DNA of 53,608 bases from Hyphomicrobiales bacterium. Its GTDB lineage: Bacteria; Pseudomonadota; Alphaproteobacteria; Rhizobiales; Rhizobiaceae. The notes beneath the pieces are model-generated. The model made no database searches. It was given only the letters and a program-made list of their open reading frames with translations, and was not told the DNA's origin. The DNA lies in the NCBI GenBank assembly GCA_002709005.1, contig PAPH01000029.1, forward strand, positions 1 through 53,608, in the 5' to 3' direction. A program made the translations under genes and the position numbers. Below, piece after piece: positions 37,739 through 48,013 of this stretch. Positions within the stretch are counted from its first letter, which is position 1, and each line of letters begins with the position of its first letter.

Positions 37739-39315
37739 CTGGCCTCCGGTGCATTGAAGTTGGCGACATAGACGTCGCGCTCGGTGCTGGACTTGTCCTC
37801 GGCCACGAGCCTGAACTTGGCAACAGCGCCCTCGATATACTCTTTCGGCTGGGTCACATGAAGCTTGATCTCCCTCAGGCGGTCGGGCTCGACGCTGATG
37901 GCGAGCGAGGTACCGGCCGGCTGGTTGACGCCGGGGGCGGTCATCGTCGCGCCGGGCAAGCCCTCGATGGACAGGAAGATCACGCGCGGTTCCGGGATCA
38001 TGTTGAGCAGCTTGACCGTGAAGCCGTTCTGAATGTCGCCGTTCGACTGCAGGACATATTGCGGGTTCCGGTCGTGCAGCACGTTGAGTTCCAGCCGGTC
38101 GCGGGACAGAAGCGCGACCAGCAGCGCCAGACCGATCACCGCCCAGACGGTCATGTACACCATGGTGCGCAACCTGAAGATGACCTTCCAGTCGAAATGC
38201 TTGACCTTGTCATGAAAGTGGCCGTCCGGATCGCGAACCTTCTCGGGATCGATGGCATGGGTGCCGCCGCCCGTGGCAATCGCCATGTTCTGCTCGTAGT
38301 CGGCGAGCGTTGCATAGGCAATCAGCCCGCGATCGCGGCCCAGCTTGTCCATCACGCCGTCGCAGGCATCGATGCAGAGCGCGCAAGTGATGCATTCGAG
38401 CTGTTGGCCGTCGCGGATATCGATCCCCATCGGGCAGACGGCCACGCAGGCATTGCAATCGACGCAGTCGCCCAGGCTGACGCCTTGGGCTGCGGCCTTC
38501 TTTGCATGCTTGCCGCGCGGTTCGCCGCGCCAGTCGTTATAGGTGACGACCAGCGAATTCTCGTCCAGCATCGCCGCCTGGATGCGCGGCCAGGGGCACA
38601 TGTAGGTGCACACCTGCTCCCGCATCAGACCGCCGAACAGATAGGTCGTTGCCGTCAGGATGCCGACGGTCATGTAGGCCACGGCCGGGGCGTTGCCGAC
38701 GAAGAAATTGTGGAGAAGTGTCGGCGCGTCGGCGAAATAGAAGATCCACGCACCGCCGGTCGCCACACCGATCAAAAGCCAGATGGCGTGCTTGCTCACC
38801 CGCTTCCACACCTTGTCGAAGGTCCAGGGCGCGCTTTCGAGCTTCATCCGCGCGTTGCGGTCACCCTCGATCGCACGCTCGACGACCAGATAGAGATCGA
38901 CCCAGACCGTCTGTGGACAGGTATAGCCGCACCAGGCGCGGCCCACCGCCGAGGTGATCAGAAACAGGCCGAAACCCGCCATCACGAGAAGACCCGCGAC
39001 GAAGAAGAACTCCTGCGGCCAGATCTCGATGAAGAAGAAGTAGAAACGCCGGTTGGCGAGATCCACCAGCACCGCCTGATCGGGCGCGAAGGGACCGCGA
39101 TCCCAACGCAGCCAAGGGGTTATGTAATAGATGCCGAGCGTGATGATCATCACCAGCCATTTGAACTGGCGGAACCGCCCGGAGGCGCGTTTGGGGAAAA
39201 TCTTCTTGCGCGCCTCATAGAGCGGCTTGCGCTTCCAGGCCGCATTGACGGGATCGGCATCGAGCCGCTCGATATCTTCGGCGGCAACTTCGTTTTGGCG
39301 GGTGTGGGTGTTCAT
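37735..39315 (-). CDS. ccoG: cbb3 oxidase accessory ferredoxin-type protein CcoG/FixG
   Basis: 526 aa membrane protein acting as cupric reductase for cbb3 copper supply. Several membrane helices, cysteine pairs AWCGYTCPQTVWVDLY and CTYMCPWPRIQ, two 4Fe-4S clusters (CVDCNACVAVCPMGIDIRDG and CITCALCIDACDGVMDK) and a periplasmic C-terminal domain. The ATG at 39315 follows AAAGGTAGC. A FNR/FixK-type box lies 51 bp upstream. Confidence 0.95.
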   Translation of the reverse strand: MNTHTRQNEVAAEDIERLDADPVNAAWKRKPLYEARKKIFPKRASGRFRQFKWLVMIITLGIYYITPWLRWDRGPFAPDQAVLVDLANRRFYFFFIEIWPQEFFFVAGLLVMAGFGLFLITSAVGRAWCGYTCPQTVWVDLYLVVERAIEGDRNARMKLESAPWTFDKVWKRVSKHAIWLLIGVATGGAWIFYFADAPTLLHNFFVGNAPAVAYMTVGILTATTYLFGGLMREQVCTYMCPWPRIQAAMLDENSLVVTYNDWRGEPRGKHAKKAAAQGVSLGDCVDCNACVAVCPMGIDIRDGQQLECITCALCIDACDGVMDKLGRDRGLIAYATLADYEQNMAIATGGGTHAIDPEKVRDPDGHFHDKVKHFDWKVIFRLRTMVYMTVWAVIGLALLVALLSRDRLELNVLHDRNPQYVLQSNGDIQNGFTVKLLNMIPEPRVIFLSIEGLPGATMTAPGVNQPAGTSLAISVEPDRLREIKLHVTQPKEYIEGAVAKFRLVAEDKSSTERDVYVANFNAPEAR

Positions 39316-39365
39316 GGCGCTACCTTTTGATGGCGGCACAATGCCTGCAGGCGAATGGAGAAACC

Positions 39366-39379
39366 TTGATCAGGGTCAA
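39366..39379. promoter_or_regulatory. FNR/FixK-type box upstream of ccoG
   Basis: TTGATCAGGGTCAA matches TTGAT-N4-ATCAA at 9 of 10 consensus positions. It is about 51 bp upstream of the ccoG start, a normal distance for FNR-class activation of the assembly operon under low oxygen. Confidence 0.8.
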
Positions 39380-39392
39380 CTTGCGCCGACGG

Positions 39393-39420
39393 GCACACAT
39401 ATTAAATGCGACATGTGTGC
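39393..39420. promoter_or_regulatory. Inverted repeat between ccoG and the symporter gene
   Basis: GCACACAT (39393-39400) and ATGTGTGC (39413-39420) are perfect 8-bp arms around a 12-base AT-rich centre, 14 bp beyond the FNR box. A second inverted repeat (GCGAAACG 39488-39495, CGTTTCGC 39507-39514) follows. Both lie in the 337-bp divergent region 39316-39652 and may be operators for either gene. Confidence 0.4.
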
Positions 39421-39652
39421 ACACCCGGACATCGCCTGCTCAGAAGCAGGCCCAAAACGAGCAGCTGTCCTTGCTGCCAAGTCCCTTGCGAAACGATTCA
39501 CCCAAGCGTTTCGCCTCCAGTTCGAACGGCGAGAGGGACGAGCATAGCGGGCGATTGTCACCCCTATGAGCAATAGCTCAACTGGATGGACAGCCGGGTT
39601 GACCTTGACCATACTCGCTCCCGGTGCCCATGCACCCAAGGGAGACAGTATC

Positions 39653-41077
<1,425 letters not shown>

Positions 41078-41106
41078 TCGCGGCCTGAGACGGCTTCACG
41101 AAAAGT

Positions 41107-41135
41107 CCGCGGCACTTCCGTGCCGCGGCCCTTTT
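41107..41135. terminator. Bidirectional intrinsic terminator
   Basis: CCGCGGCAC (41107-41115), loop TTCC, GTGCCGCGG (41120-41128), then CCCTTTTC on the plus strand and ACTTTTC on the minus strand. It lies between the convergent symporter and GGDEF-EAL genes and can serve both. Confidence 0.85.
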
Positions 41136-41172
41136 CAATCAACCTGTGGCGAAAACCATCGGCAGAGCCGCA

Positions 41173-43428
41173 TCAGCCGGCCACCTTGCGCGCAGCCACA
41201 TTGCGCTCGGAGCTTCGCGCCATACGCTCGTGCATGCCTCGCAGCGTGTCGCTCATCGTCGACAGTTCGGGATCGATGAAAAGCTCCTCGAACTCCGAAA
41301 CACGCACGGGCTTGCCGAAGAGATAGCCCTGCACTTCCCGGCAACCGTTTTCATTGAGGAATTGCAGCTGCGCCTCGGTTTCCACGCCTTCCGCAATCAC
41401 CTCGAGACCGAATGCGTTGCCGAGATACAATATTGCCCGGACCACGGCCGCATCTCCGAAATCATTGTTGGCGTCGCGGATGAAGCTGCGGTCGATCTTG
41501 AGCCTTGAAACCGGATATTTCTTCAAAAGGCTCAGTGCGGCGAAGCCGGTGCCATAGTCGTCGAAAGCAAGGCCCACACCCAGTGCACGCAGGTCGCGCA
41601 GCAATTGCAGCGTATGCGAATCGTCGTGAAGGATCGTGTTTTCCACGATCTCGAGTTCGAGCGCTTCAGGCGGCAGCCGGAAATCCTCAAGTGCTTCCTG
41701 TACGGAAGCCAGCAGCCGCCCGGACTGAAACTGGGCTTCGAAGAGGTTCACTCCGAGCCTGAGATTGGGCATCATCTTGCGCCATTCCGCCGCCTGCCGG
41801 CAGACCGTGCGCAAGGTCCACTCGCCCACGCGGGCCGCCGAGGGCTTCTTGCTGAGAACGTCGATGAAGGCCGCGGGAGACAGCACGCCGCGCTCGGGAT
41901 GGTTCCAGCGCATCAGGGCTTCGGCGCCCGTCAGCCGTCTGTCATGGGTCGAAAACTGCGGCTGGTAGTAAAGCTCGAACTGCCCGGCTTCGATGGCGTG
42001 GCGCAATTCGTCCTCGAAGGCCCGGCGGGCGACCACGGCCTCGCGCATGAACGGCTTGAAGATCTCCACACGGTTACGGCCCTCGGCCTTGGCCTTGTAC
42101 AACGCCAGATCCGCCGATTTGAGAAGGCCTTCCGCGTCGGTCCCGTCGACAGGCGCCATCGCGATACCCACGCACGCGCCGATCTCGAGTGTCCGGCCGT
42201 TGAACTCGTAGCTGTCGGAAATTGCCGAGACGATGTCCGAAGCGGCCGCGAGAACGGCCTCCTCGTCGCTTTCCGGCAACAGGACGACGAACTCGTCTCC
42301 ACCAAGGCGCGCCACCATGAAGGCGGATGAACAGGCAACCTTCAGACGATCGGCGATCATCTTGAGCGCGTCGTCGCCGGACGCATGTCCGAACTTGTCG
42401 TTGACCTCCTTGAAGCCGTCGAGATCGACGATGAGGACGGCGGCGGGCACGTCCGCGGCAAGTGTCGAATCGAGGCAATCCTGCCAGGCGCCGCGATTGG
42501 GCAATCCGGTGAGAATATCCGTTGACGCCAGCCGGAACAGCCGCTCCTCGTTGAGACGCCGCTCGGTCACATCGCGAACGATCGCCCCTACTCCGAAAGC
42601 CGTTCCCTCCTGCCAGGTGGACAAGGAGAATTCCGCCGGAAAGATGCTGCCGTCCTTGCGCATGCCGGAAAGCTCGATCGTGCGATCGGCAAGTTCGAAC
42701 GACTTGCCATTCTGAAGGTTCTCCAGTTCGGTCTGGAAGTCGTGACGCCAGCTTCGCGGAATCACCATTTCGACGGGCTGTCCGACGATCTGCTCGGCGC
42801 CGTAACCGAACAGCTTGTCCGCGGCACCGTTCCAGAAGGTAACCTCGCCCTGGCTGTCGAAGCAGATGATGGCATCTGGCGATGTCGCGGTGATATTTTC
42901 GAAGCGCGCCTGGCTGATGCCGCGGATCTGCTCGAGCCGGCGGATTTCCATCCGGTCCATGACCAGCGCGGCGAGGTCGCGCAGGTTCCGCCGCTCCGCA
43001 TCGTTAAACGCGTTGCGCGGCTTTGAATCGATCAGGCAGAGCGTTCCGAGCTTCTCGCCGCTCGGAGCCATAAGGGGCATTCCCGCATAGAAACGGATAT
43101 TCGGCGGCCCCAGAACGAGCGGGTTCTTGTAAAAGCGGGAATCCTTGCTGGCGTCCGGAACGAAGAGGATTTCATCCTGCATGATGGCATGGGTGCAGAA
43201 GGAAATGTCACGACTGGTTTCGCAGATATCGAGGCCTACCCGCGCCTTGAAAAACTGACGGTCGGAGGCAATCAGCGAGACCAGCGCCACCGGGACATCG
43301 AACATGCGGGTCGCGAGTTGGGCGATCCGGTCGAAATCGCTCTCCGGCGGCGTGTCCATGAGACGGTATTCCGCCAGGACTTCCAAACGATTTTCTTCGC
43401 TTTCCGGGGTTGGGTATGTGCTGGGCAT
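41173..43428 (-). CDS. GAF-PAS-GGDEF-EAL cyclic-di-GMP signalling protein
   Basis: 751 aa, no membrane segment. GAF domain about 15-160 (SDRQFFKARVGLDICETSRDISFC), PAS about 172-290 (ATSPDAIICFDSQGEVTFWN), GGDEF about 295-460 with G376-G-D-E-F380, EAL about 475-740 with E503-A-L. EAL catalytic residues look complete: ELEIVENTI, FDDYGTGFAAL, LKIDRSFI, EGVETEAQ. No RxxD inhibitory site is seen before GGDEF. The protein could therefore make, degrade or switch c-di-GMP on small-molecule or redox cues from GAF/PAS. It lies between the two halves of the cbb3 locus. The 269-bp region 43429-43697 upstream is AT-rich and contains the ccoP terminator. Confidence 0.95.
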   Translation of the reverse strand: MPSTYPTPESEENRLEVLAEYRLMDTPPESDFDRIAQLATRMFDVPVALVSLIASDRQFFKARVGLDICETSRDISFCTHAIMQDEILFVPDASKDSRFYKNPLVLGPPNIRFYAGMPLMAPSGEKLGTLCLIDSKPRNAFNDAERRNLRDLAALVMDRMEIRRLEQIRGISQARFENITATSPDAIICFDSQGEVTFWNGAADKLFGYGAEQIVGQPVEMVIPRSWRHDFQTELENLQNGKSFELADRTIELSGMRKDGSIFPAEFSLSTWQEGTAFGVGAIVRDVTERRLNEERLFRLASTDILTGLPNRGAWQDCLDSTLAADVPAAVLIVDLDGFKEVNDKFGHASGDDALKMIADRLKVACSSAFMVARLGGDEFVVLLPESDEEAVLAAASDIVSAISDSYEFNGRTLEIGACVGIAMAPVDGTDAEGLLKSADLALYKAKAEGRNRVEIFKPFMREAVVARRAFEDELRHAIEAGQFELYYQPQFSTHDRRLTGAEALMRWNHPERGVLSPAAFIDVLSKKPSAARVGEWTLRTVCRQAAEWRKMMPNLRLGVNLFEAQFQSGRLLASVQEALEDFRLPPEALELEIVENTILHDDSHTLQLLRDLRALGVGLAFDDYGTGFAALSLLKKYPVSRLKIDRSFIRDANNDFGDAAVVRAILYLGNAFGLEVIAEGVETEAQLQFLNENGCREVQGYLFGKPVRVSEFEELFIDPELSTMSDTLRGMHERMARSSERNVAARKVAG

Positions 43429-43634
43429 CGCTAACCTACGAACAACAATGGGAGACCCTTGCCTGTGGGTAAGAGGTCAACCATTAAAAGTTAGACAATG
43501 CAGACTTATTGAAATTCATGTATCACGCCGCATCACGACGGAATTAAGCATCTGATAATTAACAAATAAAATCTGCCAAGCTATGCTCTCCGCACCGACC
43601 TCCCCTGCCCCATATCGAAGCGCTGAAGGCAGCG

Positions 43635-43668
43635 AAAAGAAAAGCCGCGACGGTTGCGCCGTCGCGGC
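43635..43668 (-). terminator. Intrinsic terminator of ccoNOQP
   Basis: Perfect 10-bp stem GCCGCGACGG (43644-43653) and CCGTCGCGGC (43659-43668) with a 5-base loop. In the minus direction it is followed by TTTTCTTTT (43643 to 43635). It lies 30 bp beyond the ccoP stop. Confidence 0.88.
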
Positions 43669-43697
43669 CTTGTTACGCTCGGGAAATTGCGGCTGTA

Positions 43698-44561
43698 CTA
43701 TTGTCCGCCGCCCAGCGAATGGACGAACACCGCGAGCTGCTTGACGGTGGTATCGCCCAGACGCGCGCCCCAAGCCGGCATCACCCCGTGCTGCGGCTGA
43801 CGCACCTGCGCGGCCACCCCGGCCTCGTCGCCTTCGTAGAGCCAGATCGCATCGGCAAGGTTCGGAGCTCCGAAGTCCTTGTCGCCCTGCGCGGTCTCGC
43901 CGTGGCAGGATGCGCAGTTCTCTTCGAACACCACCTTGCCGGGCTCTACCAGAGCCGCATCGGACGGCGTTCCCGACAGGCTGATCACGTAAGCCGCGAC
44001 CTCCCGGATCTGTTCCGGTTCGAGCATTTCACCGAATGCAGGCATCTCGGAGAAGCGCGCATCGTCATCCTGGGGATCACGAATGCCGTGAGTTATGGTC
44101 TGGTAGACCTCATCGATCGAGCCGCCCCAGAGCCAATCGTCGTCATTCAGGTTCGGATAGCCTTCCGATCCCTGAGCGCCCGAGCCATGGCACTGGATGC
44201 AGTTGACCTTGAAGGCCGCAGCCCCCCCGGCCATGGCGAACTGCAACAGTTCCGGGTTCGCCTCGATCTCCTCGACCGGGGTCGCGGCGATCTGTTCCAC
44301 GAACGTCCCCTGCGCCGCCTTGGCGTCGGCAAGGTTCTCAGCGACCTCCTGCCGGCTCGAATAGCCGAGCACGCCTTTTGTCGCGCCCGAGATCATCGGG
44401 ATAGCCGGATAGAGCACCATGTAACCGATGGCCCAGATGATGGTGGCGTAGAAGGTCCAGAGCCACCACCGCGGAAGCGGGTTGTTGAGCTCGCGGATCC
44501 CGTCCCAGACATGGCCTGTCGTTTCGACGCCCGAGACTTCGTCAACGTGTTTATCGGACAT
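43698..44561 (-). CDS. ccoP: cbb3 cytochrome c oxidase, di-haem subunit CcoP/FixP
   Basis: 287 aa. An N-terminal membrane helix (RWWLWTFYATIIWAIGYMVLYP) anchors two periplasmic cytochrome c domains with haem sites C121-I-Q-C-H125 and C216-A-S-C-H220 and methionine-bearing loops (FSEMPAFGEML; GVMPAWG). It relays electrons to CcoO/CcoN. It starts four bases after the ccoQ stop. Confidence 0.96.
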   Translation of the reverse strand: MSDKHVDEVSGVETTGHVWDGIRELNNPLPRWWLWTFYATIIWAIGYMVLYPAIPMISGATKGVLGYSSRQEVAENLADAKAAQGTFVEQIAATPVEEIEANPELLQFAMAGGAAAFKVNCIQCHGSGAQGSEGYPNLNDDDWLWGGSIDEVYQTITHGIRDPQDDDARFSEMPAFGEMLEPEQIREVAAYVISLSGTPSDAALVEPGKVVFEENCASCHGETAQGDKDFGAPNLADAIWLYEGDEAGVAAQVRQPQHGVMPAWGARLGDTTVKQLAVFVHSLGGGQ

Positions 44562-44564
44562 GTT

Positions 44565-44720
44565 TCAGTCCTCCTCTCTGAAAGGAATTTTGGCCGCGTC
44601 GTCGGCAGACTTTCTGGCGCCGGGACGAAAGACAAAGAGAATGGCAGCGACAAAGAAGAGGACCATGAGGACCAGCCCCCAGCTGTCGGCGAACTGCCGC
44701 ATGGCTGTATAGGTTTCCAT
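44565..44720 (-). CDS. ccoQ: cbb3 oxidase small subunit CcoQ/FixQ
   Basis: 51 aa, too short for most ORF filters. Starts METYTAMRQFADSWGLVLMV with a single membrane helix to about residue 31, then FRPGARKSADDAAKIPF and an acidic end. The position between ccoO (11 bp) and ccoP (3 bp) and the sequence fit CcoQ. It stabilises the oxidase complex. Confidence 0.92.
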   Translation of the reverse strand: METYTAMRQFADSWGLVLMVLFFVAAILFVFRPGARKSADDAAKIPFREED

Positions 44721-44731
44721 TTCCCCTCTCC

Positions 44732-45463
44732 TTACCGGTAGCCGGATGCATCGTCATAGGTCGAGAAATCGACCAGTGTGCCGAGCATCTGGAGATAGGC
44801 GACCAGGGCGTCCATCTCGGTCAGCCGCGTCGGGTCGCCGTCGAAATCGCCGAGCTTTGCCTTGGGGTAGCGTTCCTCGATGCCTGAGGTATCGGCATCG
44901 GGGTCGGCCTGGGCCCTGAGGTCGGCCTCGGCGTTGTCGAGCATGTCCTGGCTATAGGGCACGCCGACGGCGACGTTGGCCGCCAGATCGGCCTGCACAT
45001 CAGGCACCGACAGCGTGGTTTCCTTCAGGAAGGAATAGCTTGGCATGATCGATTCCGGCACGACCGAACGCGGCTCGACCAGATGGTCGACATGCCATTC
45101 GTTCGAATAGCGGCCGCCCACACGGGCCAGATCCGGTCCGGTACGCTTGGAGCCCCACTGGAACGGATGGTCGAACATCGATTCTGCGGCGAGGCTGTAG
45201 TGGCCGTAGCGTTCGACCTCGTCGCGGAACGGACGGATCATCTGGCTGTGGCAGTTGTAGCAGCCTTCCCGGATGTAGATGTTCCGACCCGCCAGTTCGA
45301 GCGGCGAGTAGGGCCGCATCCCCTCCACCTTCTCGATCGTGTTCTCGAGATAGAAGAGCGGTGCGATCTCGACGATCCCGCCGATGGTGACGACGGCGAG
45401 CGCCCCCACCATCAGCAATGTCGCGTTGCGTTCGAGGATTTCGTGTTTATCGAGAAAAGCCAT
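44732..45463 (-). CDS. ccoO: cbb3 cytochrome c oxidase, mono-haem subunit CcoO/FixO
   Basis: 243 aa. N-terminal membrane anchor then a periplasmic domain with the haem site C68-Y-N-C-H72 ([15 protein letters not shown]) and the characteristic [45 protein letters not shown] precedes the ATG at 45463. It lies 14 bp after ccoN. Confidence 0.96.
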   Translation of the reverse strand: MAFLDKHEILERNATLLMVGALAVVTIGGIVEIAPLFYLENTIEKVEGMRPYSPLELAGRNIYIREGCYNCHSQMIRPFRDEVERYGHYSLAAESMFDHPFQWGSKRTGPDLARVGGRYSNEWHVDHLVEPRSVVPESIMPSYSFLKETTLSVPDVQADLAANVAVGVPYSQDMLDNAEADLRAQADPDADTSGIEERYPKAKLGDFDGDPTRLTEMDALVAYLQMLGTLVDFSTYDDASGYR

Positions 45464-45477
45464 CTTTCAAGCCCTCC

Positions 45478-47085
45478 TTACTCGGCCGGTGCGAGTGCGG
45501 GTTCGGCGCCCGGGATCGGGGCCTCTTCGCGTTCGCGGCCGATGATTGTCATGTAGATGTTGAAGGCCATGATGATGGCGCCGGTCAGGTACATCAGGCC
45601 GCCGACGGCGCGCAGGATGTAGTAGGGCTTCATCGCGGCAACCGATTCAGCGAAGGAGTAAACCAGGAAGCCCTGATCGTTGTACTCGCGCCACATCAGG
45701 CCCTGCTGGATACCGGCGACCCACATGACGGCGGCGTAGAGCACGATGCCGAGGGTGGCGAGCCAGAAGTGCCAGTTGACCAGCCGGAGCGAATAGAGCC
45801 GGTTCCGGTTCCACAGCTTCGGAGCGAGATAGTAGACCGCGCCGAAGGAGATCATGCCGACCCAGCCCAGAGCGCCGGAGTGGACGTGACCGATGGTCCA
45901 GTCGGTATAGTGGCTGAGCGAGTTGACCGCCTTGATGGACATCATCGGGCCTTCGAAGGTCGACATGCCGTAGAAGGCCACCGCAATCACCATCATGCGG
46001 ATGATCGGATCGGTACGGATCTTGTCCCATGCGCCCGAGAGCGTCATCAGACCGTTGATCATGCCGCCCCAGGAAGGCATCCACAGCATGATGGAGAAGA
46101 CCATGCCGAGTGTCTGCGCCCAGTCGGGCAGAGCGGTGTAGTGCAGGTGGTGCGGACCGGCCCAGATGTACAGGAAGATCAGCGCCCAGAAGTGGATGAT
46201 CGACAGGCGGTAGGAGTAGACCGGACGGCCGGCCTGCTTGGGGATGAAGTAATACATCATGCCCAGGAAGCCTGCGGTCAGGAAGAAGCCCACGGCGTTG
46301 TGACCGTACCACCACTGCGTCAGCGCGTCCTGAACGCCGGAGAAGGCCGAATAGCTCTTCACGCCGAGGAACGAGACCGGTATCGCCAGATTGTTGACGA
46401 CGTGCAGCATCGCAATGGTGATGATGAAGGAGAGGTAGAACCAGTTGGCCACATAGATGTGGCTTTCCTTGCGTGTCAGCAGCGTGCCCATGAAGACGAC
46501 CAGATAGGCCACCCAGACAATGGTCAGCCACAGGTCGACATACCATTCCGGCTCCGCATATTCGCGGCCCTGGGTGATGCCCAGCAGGTAGCCGGTCGCG
46601 GCCATCACGATGAACAGCTGATACCCCCAGAAGACGAACCAGGCGAGATTGCCGCCGAAGAGGCGTGCACGCGTGGTGCGCTGGACCACATAAAACGACG
46701 TCGCCAGAAGCGCGTTGCCACCGAAAGCGAAAATCACCGCCGATGTGTGGAGCGGACGGGTCCGGCCGAAGTTAAGGAACGGCTCGATATTGAGGTCCGG
46801 AAAGGCGAGTTGGAGCGCGACGAAGACACCGGCGGTAAAGCCGATGACCCCCCAGAACACGGTTGCGATCACCCCGTACCGGACGACACCGTCCAGATAG
46901 CCCGACGTGTCGACAGGCTCCGGATTGAATTTGATATTGCGCAGCAAGATGACGGTCGCGATGAGCAGGACGACACAGACGATACCCATATGGGCAGCGA
47001 ACAGCGAATCCTGCGCAAAGGCCGCCCCGAGCAACGCCAGGAAGGCGGCTAAGCCGACGGCGATAGTTTCGAAAGCGTACTTCAT
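45478..47085 (-). CDS. ccoN: cbb3 cytochrome c oxidase catalytic subunit CcoN/FixN
   Basis: 535 aa, twelve membrane spans, high-affinity haem-copper oxidase subunit used at low oxygen. Metal-ligand blocks: [51 protein letters not shown] (with the Tyr-containing helix further on), [16 protein letters not shown] and [25 protein letters not shown] at 47085 after GGGGGATT. A FNR/FixK-type box lies about 117 bp upstream. Confidence 0.97.
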   Translation of the reverse strand: MKYAFETIAVGLAAFLALLGAAFAQDSLFAAHMGIVCVVLLIATVILLRNIKFNPEPVDTSGYLDGVVRYGVIATVFWGVIGFTAGVFVALQLAFPDLNIEPFLNFGRTRPLHTSAVIFAFGGNALLATSFYVVQRTTRARLFGGNLAWFVFWGYQLFIVMAATGYLLGITQGREYAEPEWYVDLWLTIVWVAYLVVFMGTLLTRKESHIYVANWFYLSFIITIAMLHVVNNLAIPVSFLGVKSYSAFSGVQDALTQWWYGHNAVGFFLTAGFLGMMYYFIPKQAGRPVYSYRLSIIHFWALIFLYIWAGPHHLHYTALPDWAQTLGMVFSIMLWMPSWGGMINGLMTLSGAWDKIRTDPIIRMMVIAVAFYGMSTFEGPMMSIKAVNSLSHYTDWTIGHVHSGALGWVGMISFGAVYYLAPKLWNRNRLYSLRLVNWHFWLATLGIVLYAAVMWVAGIQQGLMWREYNDQGFLVYSFAESVAAMKPYYILRAVGGLMYLTGAIIMAFNIYMTIIGREREEAPIPGAEPALAPAE

Positions 47086-47201
47086 TTTTGGAATCCCCCG
47101 AGGGTCTCAGATTAGTTCCGGCCAGATGCGGGCCCCCAGCCGATGGGTAGCGCATCTGATCCGGGCCGATAATCAGATCGCAAAGCGCGGTCACATTTAC
47201 C

Positions 47202-47215
47202 TTGATCCAGGTCAA
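47202..47215. promoter_or_regulatory. FNR/FixK-type box between ccoN and the hemerythrin-like gene
   Basis: TTGATCCAGGTCAA matches TTGAT-N4-ATCAA at 9 of 10 positions. It lies 117 bp upstream of ccoN and 72 bp upstream of the divergent hemerythrin-like gene, so it may control both. Same class as the box upstream of ccoG. Confidence 0.8.
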
Positions 47216-47286
47216 GGCTGATTTCTCCGGACCACATCATTCTCGTCGCCATACGTGGAACAGATCTCGGCAATGGAGACGGTAGG

Positions 47287-47757
47287 GTGCACATCAATCC
47301 GAATAGCGGCCTGTCTGAGGGCGAAATGCCCGTGGCAGACCTCCTTACAACGTTCTTCAAGGCGAAAACCGACCAGCTGGCCCTATGTGATCAGTTGGAG
47401 GAGATAGCCGACTCGTTACCCGATCGTGTGAACAGGCAAAAGTGCCTTTATGCCGCAGCCGCCCTCGCCCCGATGATCCGCAAGGTTCACCAGTTCGAGG
47501 AAGAGCTCCTGTTTCCCAAGCTCGCCGTACTGATGATCGGCGAACCGACAAGCGCAAAAACGCTGGAGCGCCTGCGTTTTGAACATTGCGAGGACGAATG
47601 CTTCGCAGAAGAACTAAGCGAGGCGCTTCTCGATCTCGGCCGTGGCCGGGAGGACATAAATGTTGAAGCCACCGCCTACATGCTGCGTGGGTTTTTCGAG
47701 GCTGTTCGTCGGCACATTGCGGCCGAGCAGGAAATCGTTCAGCGTTACACCCATTGA
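47287..47757 (+). CDS. Hemerythrin-like HHE-domain protein
   Basis: 156 aa helical protein. Three HxxxE pairs are visible: H68/E72 (VHQFEEELLFPKL), H100/E104 (FEHCEDE) and H143/E147 (RRHIAAEQEI), as in di-iron HHE domains. The usual N-terminal helix-1 histidine is not evident (TDQLALCDQL). GTG start at 47287 with GGAGA upstream; the next ATG (codon 14) is an alternative. It shares a divergent region and FNR-type box with ccoN, so an oxygen, nitric oxide or iron-sensing role under microaerobiosis is plausible. Confidence 0.75.
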   Translation: MHINPNSGLSEGEMPVADLLTTFFKAKTDQLALCDQLEEIADSLPDRVNRQKCLYAAAALAPMIRKVHQFEEELLFPKLAVLMIGEPTSAKTLERLRFEHCEDECFAEELSEALLDLGRGREDINVEATAYMLRGFFEAVRRHIAAEQEIVQRYTH

Positions 47758-48013
47758 TCATTCGCTGATTCTAGACCATTCCCTCCCAAGCCGAATCTCC
47801 ATAAACTCATCCGCAGGAATTGGTGCGCAGATCCGCGTCAACCCGCCGGGAAAATATTGTGGATTTTTTTCGCCCGGCTGTGGGAATCTTGGATCACGGT
47901 AAGATCTCCGATTTTGCCCGCCTCCGCGCGCCGCACTCGTACTATGCCGTGCCAGCATCCAAGCCAGACTGATGTTCAGCCGGTCCGCAAGATATTCAGG
48001 AAGCAAGTCATCC

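Noticed and set aside
45418..47052. 544-codon plus-strand frame opposite ccoN
   Set aside because: Low-complexity Asp/His/Gln/Arg-rich antisense shadow of a clearly real oxidase gene.
47845..47878. GCCGGG...CCCGGC pairing with internal A-run and T-run upstream of dnaB
   Set aside because: Long loop and the T-run is inside the structure, so it is not an intrinsic terminator; may be chance.
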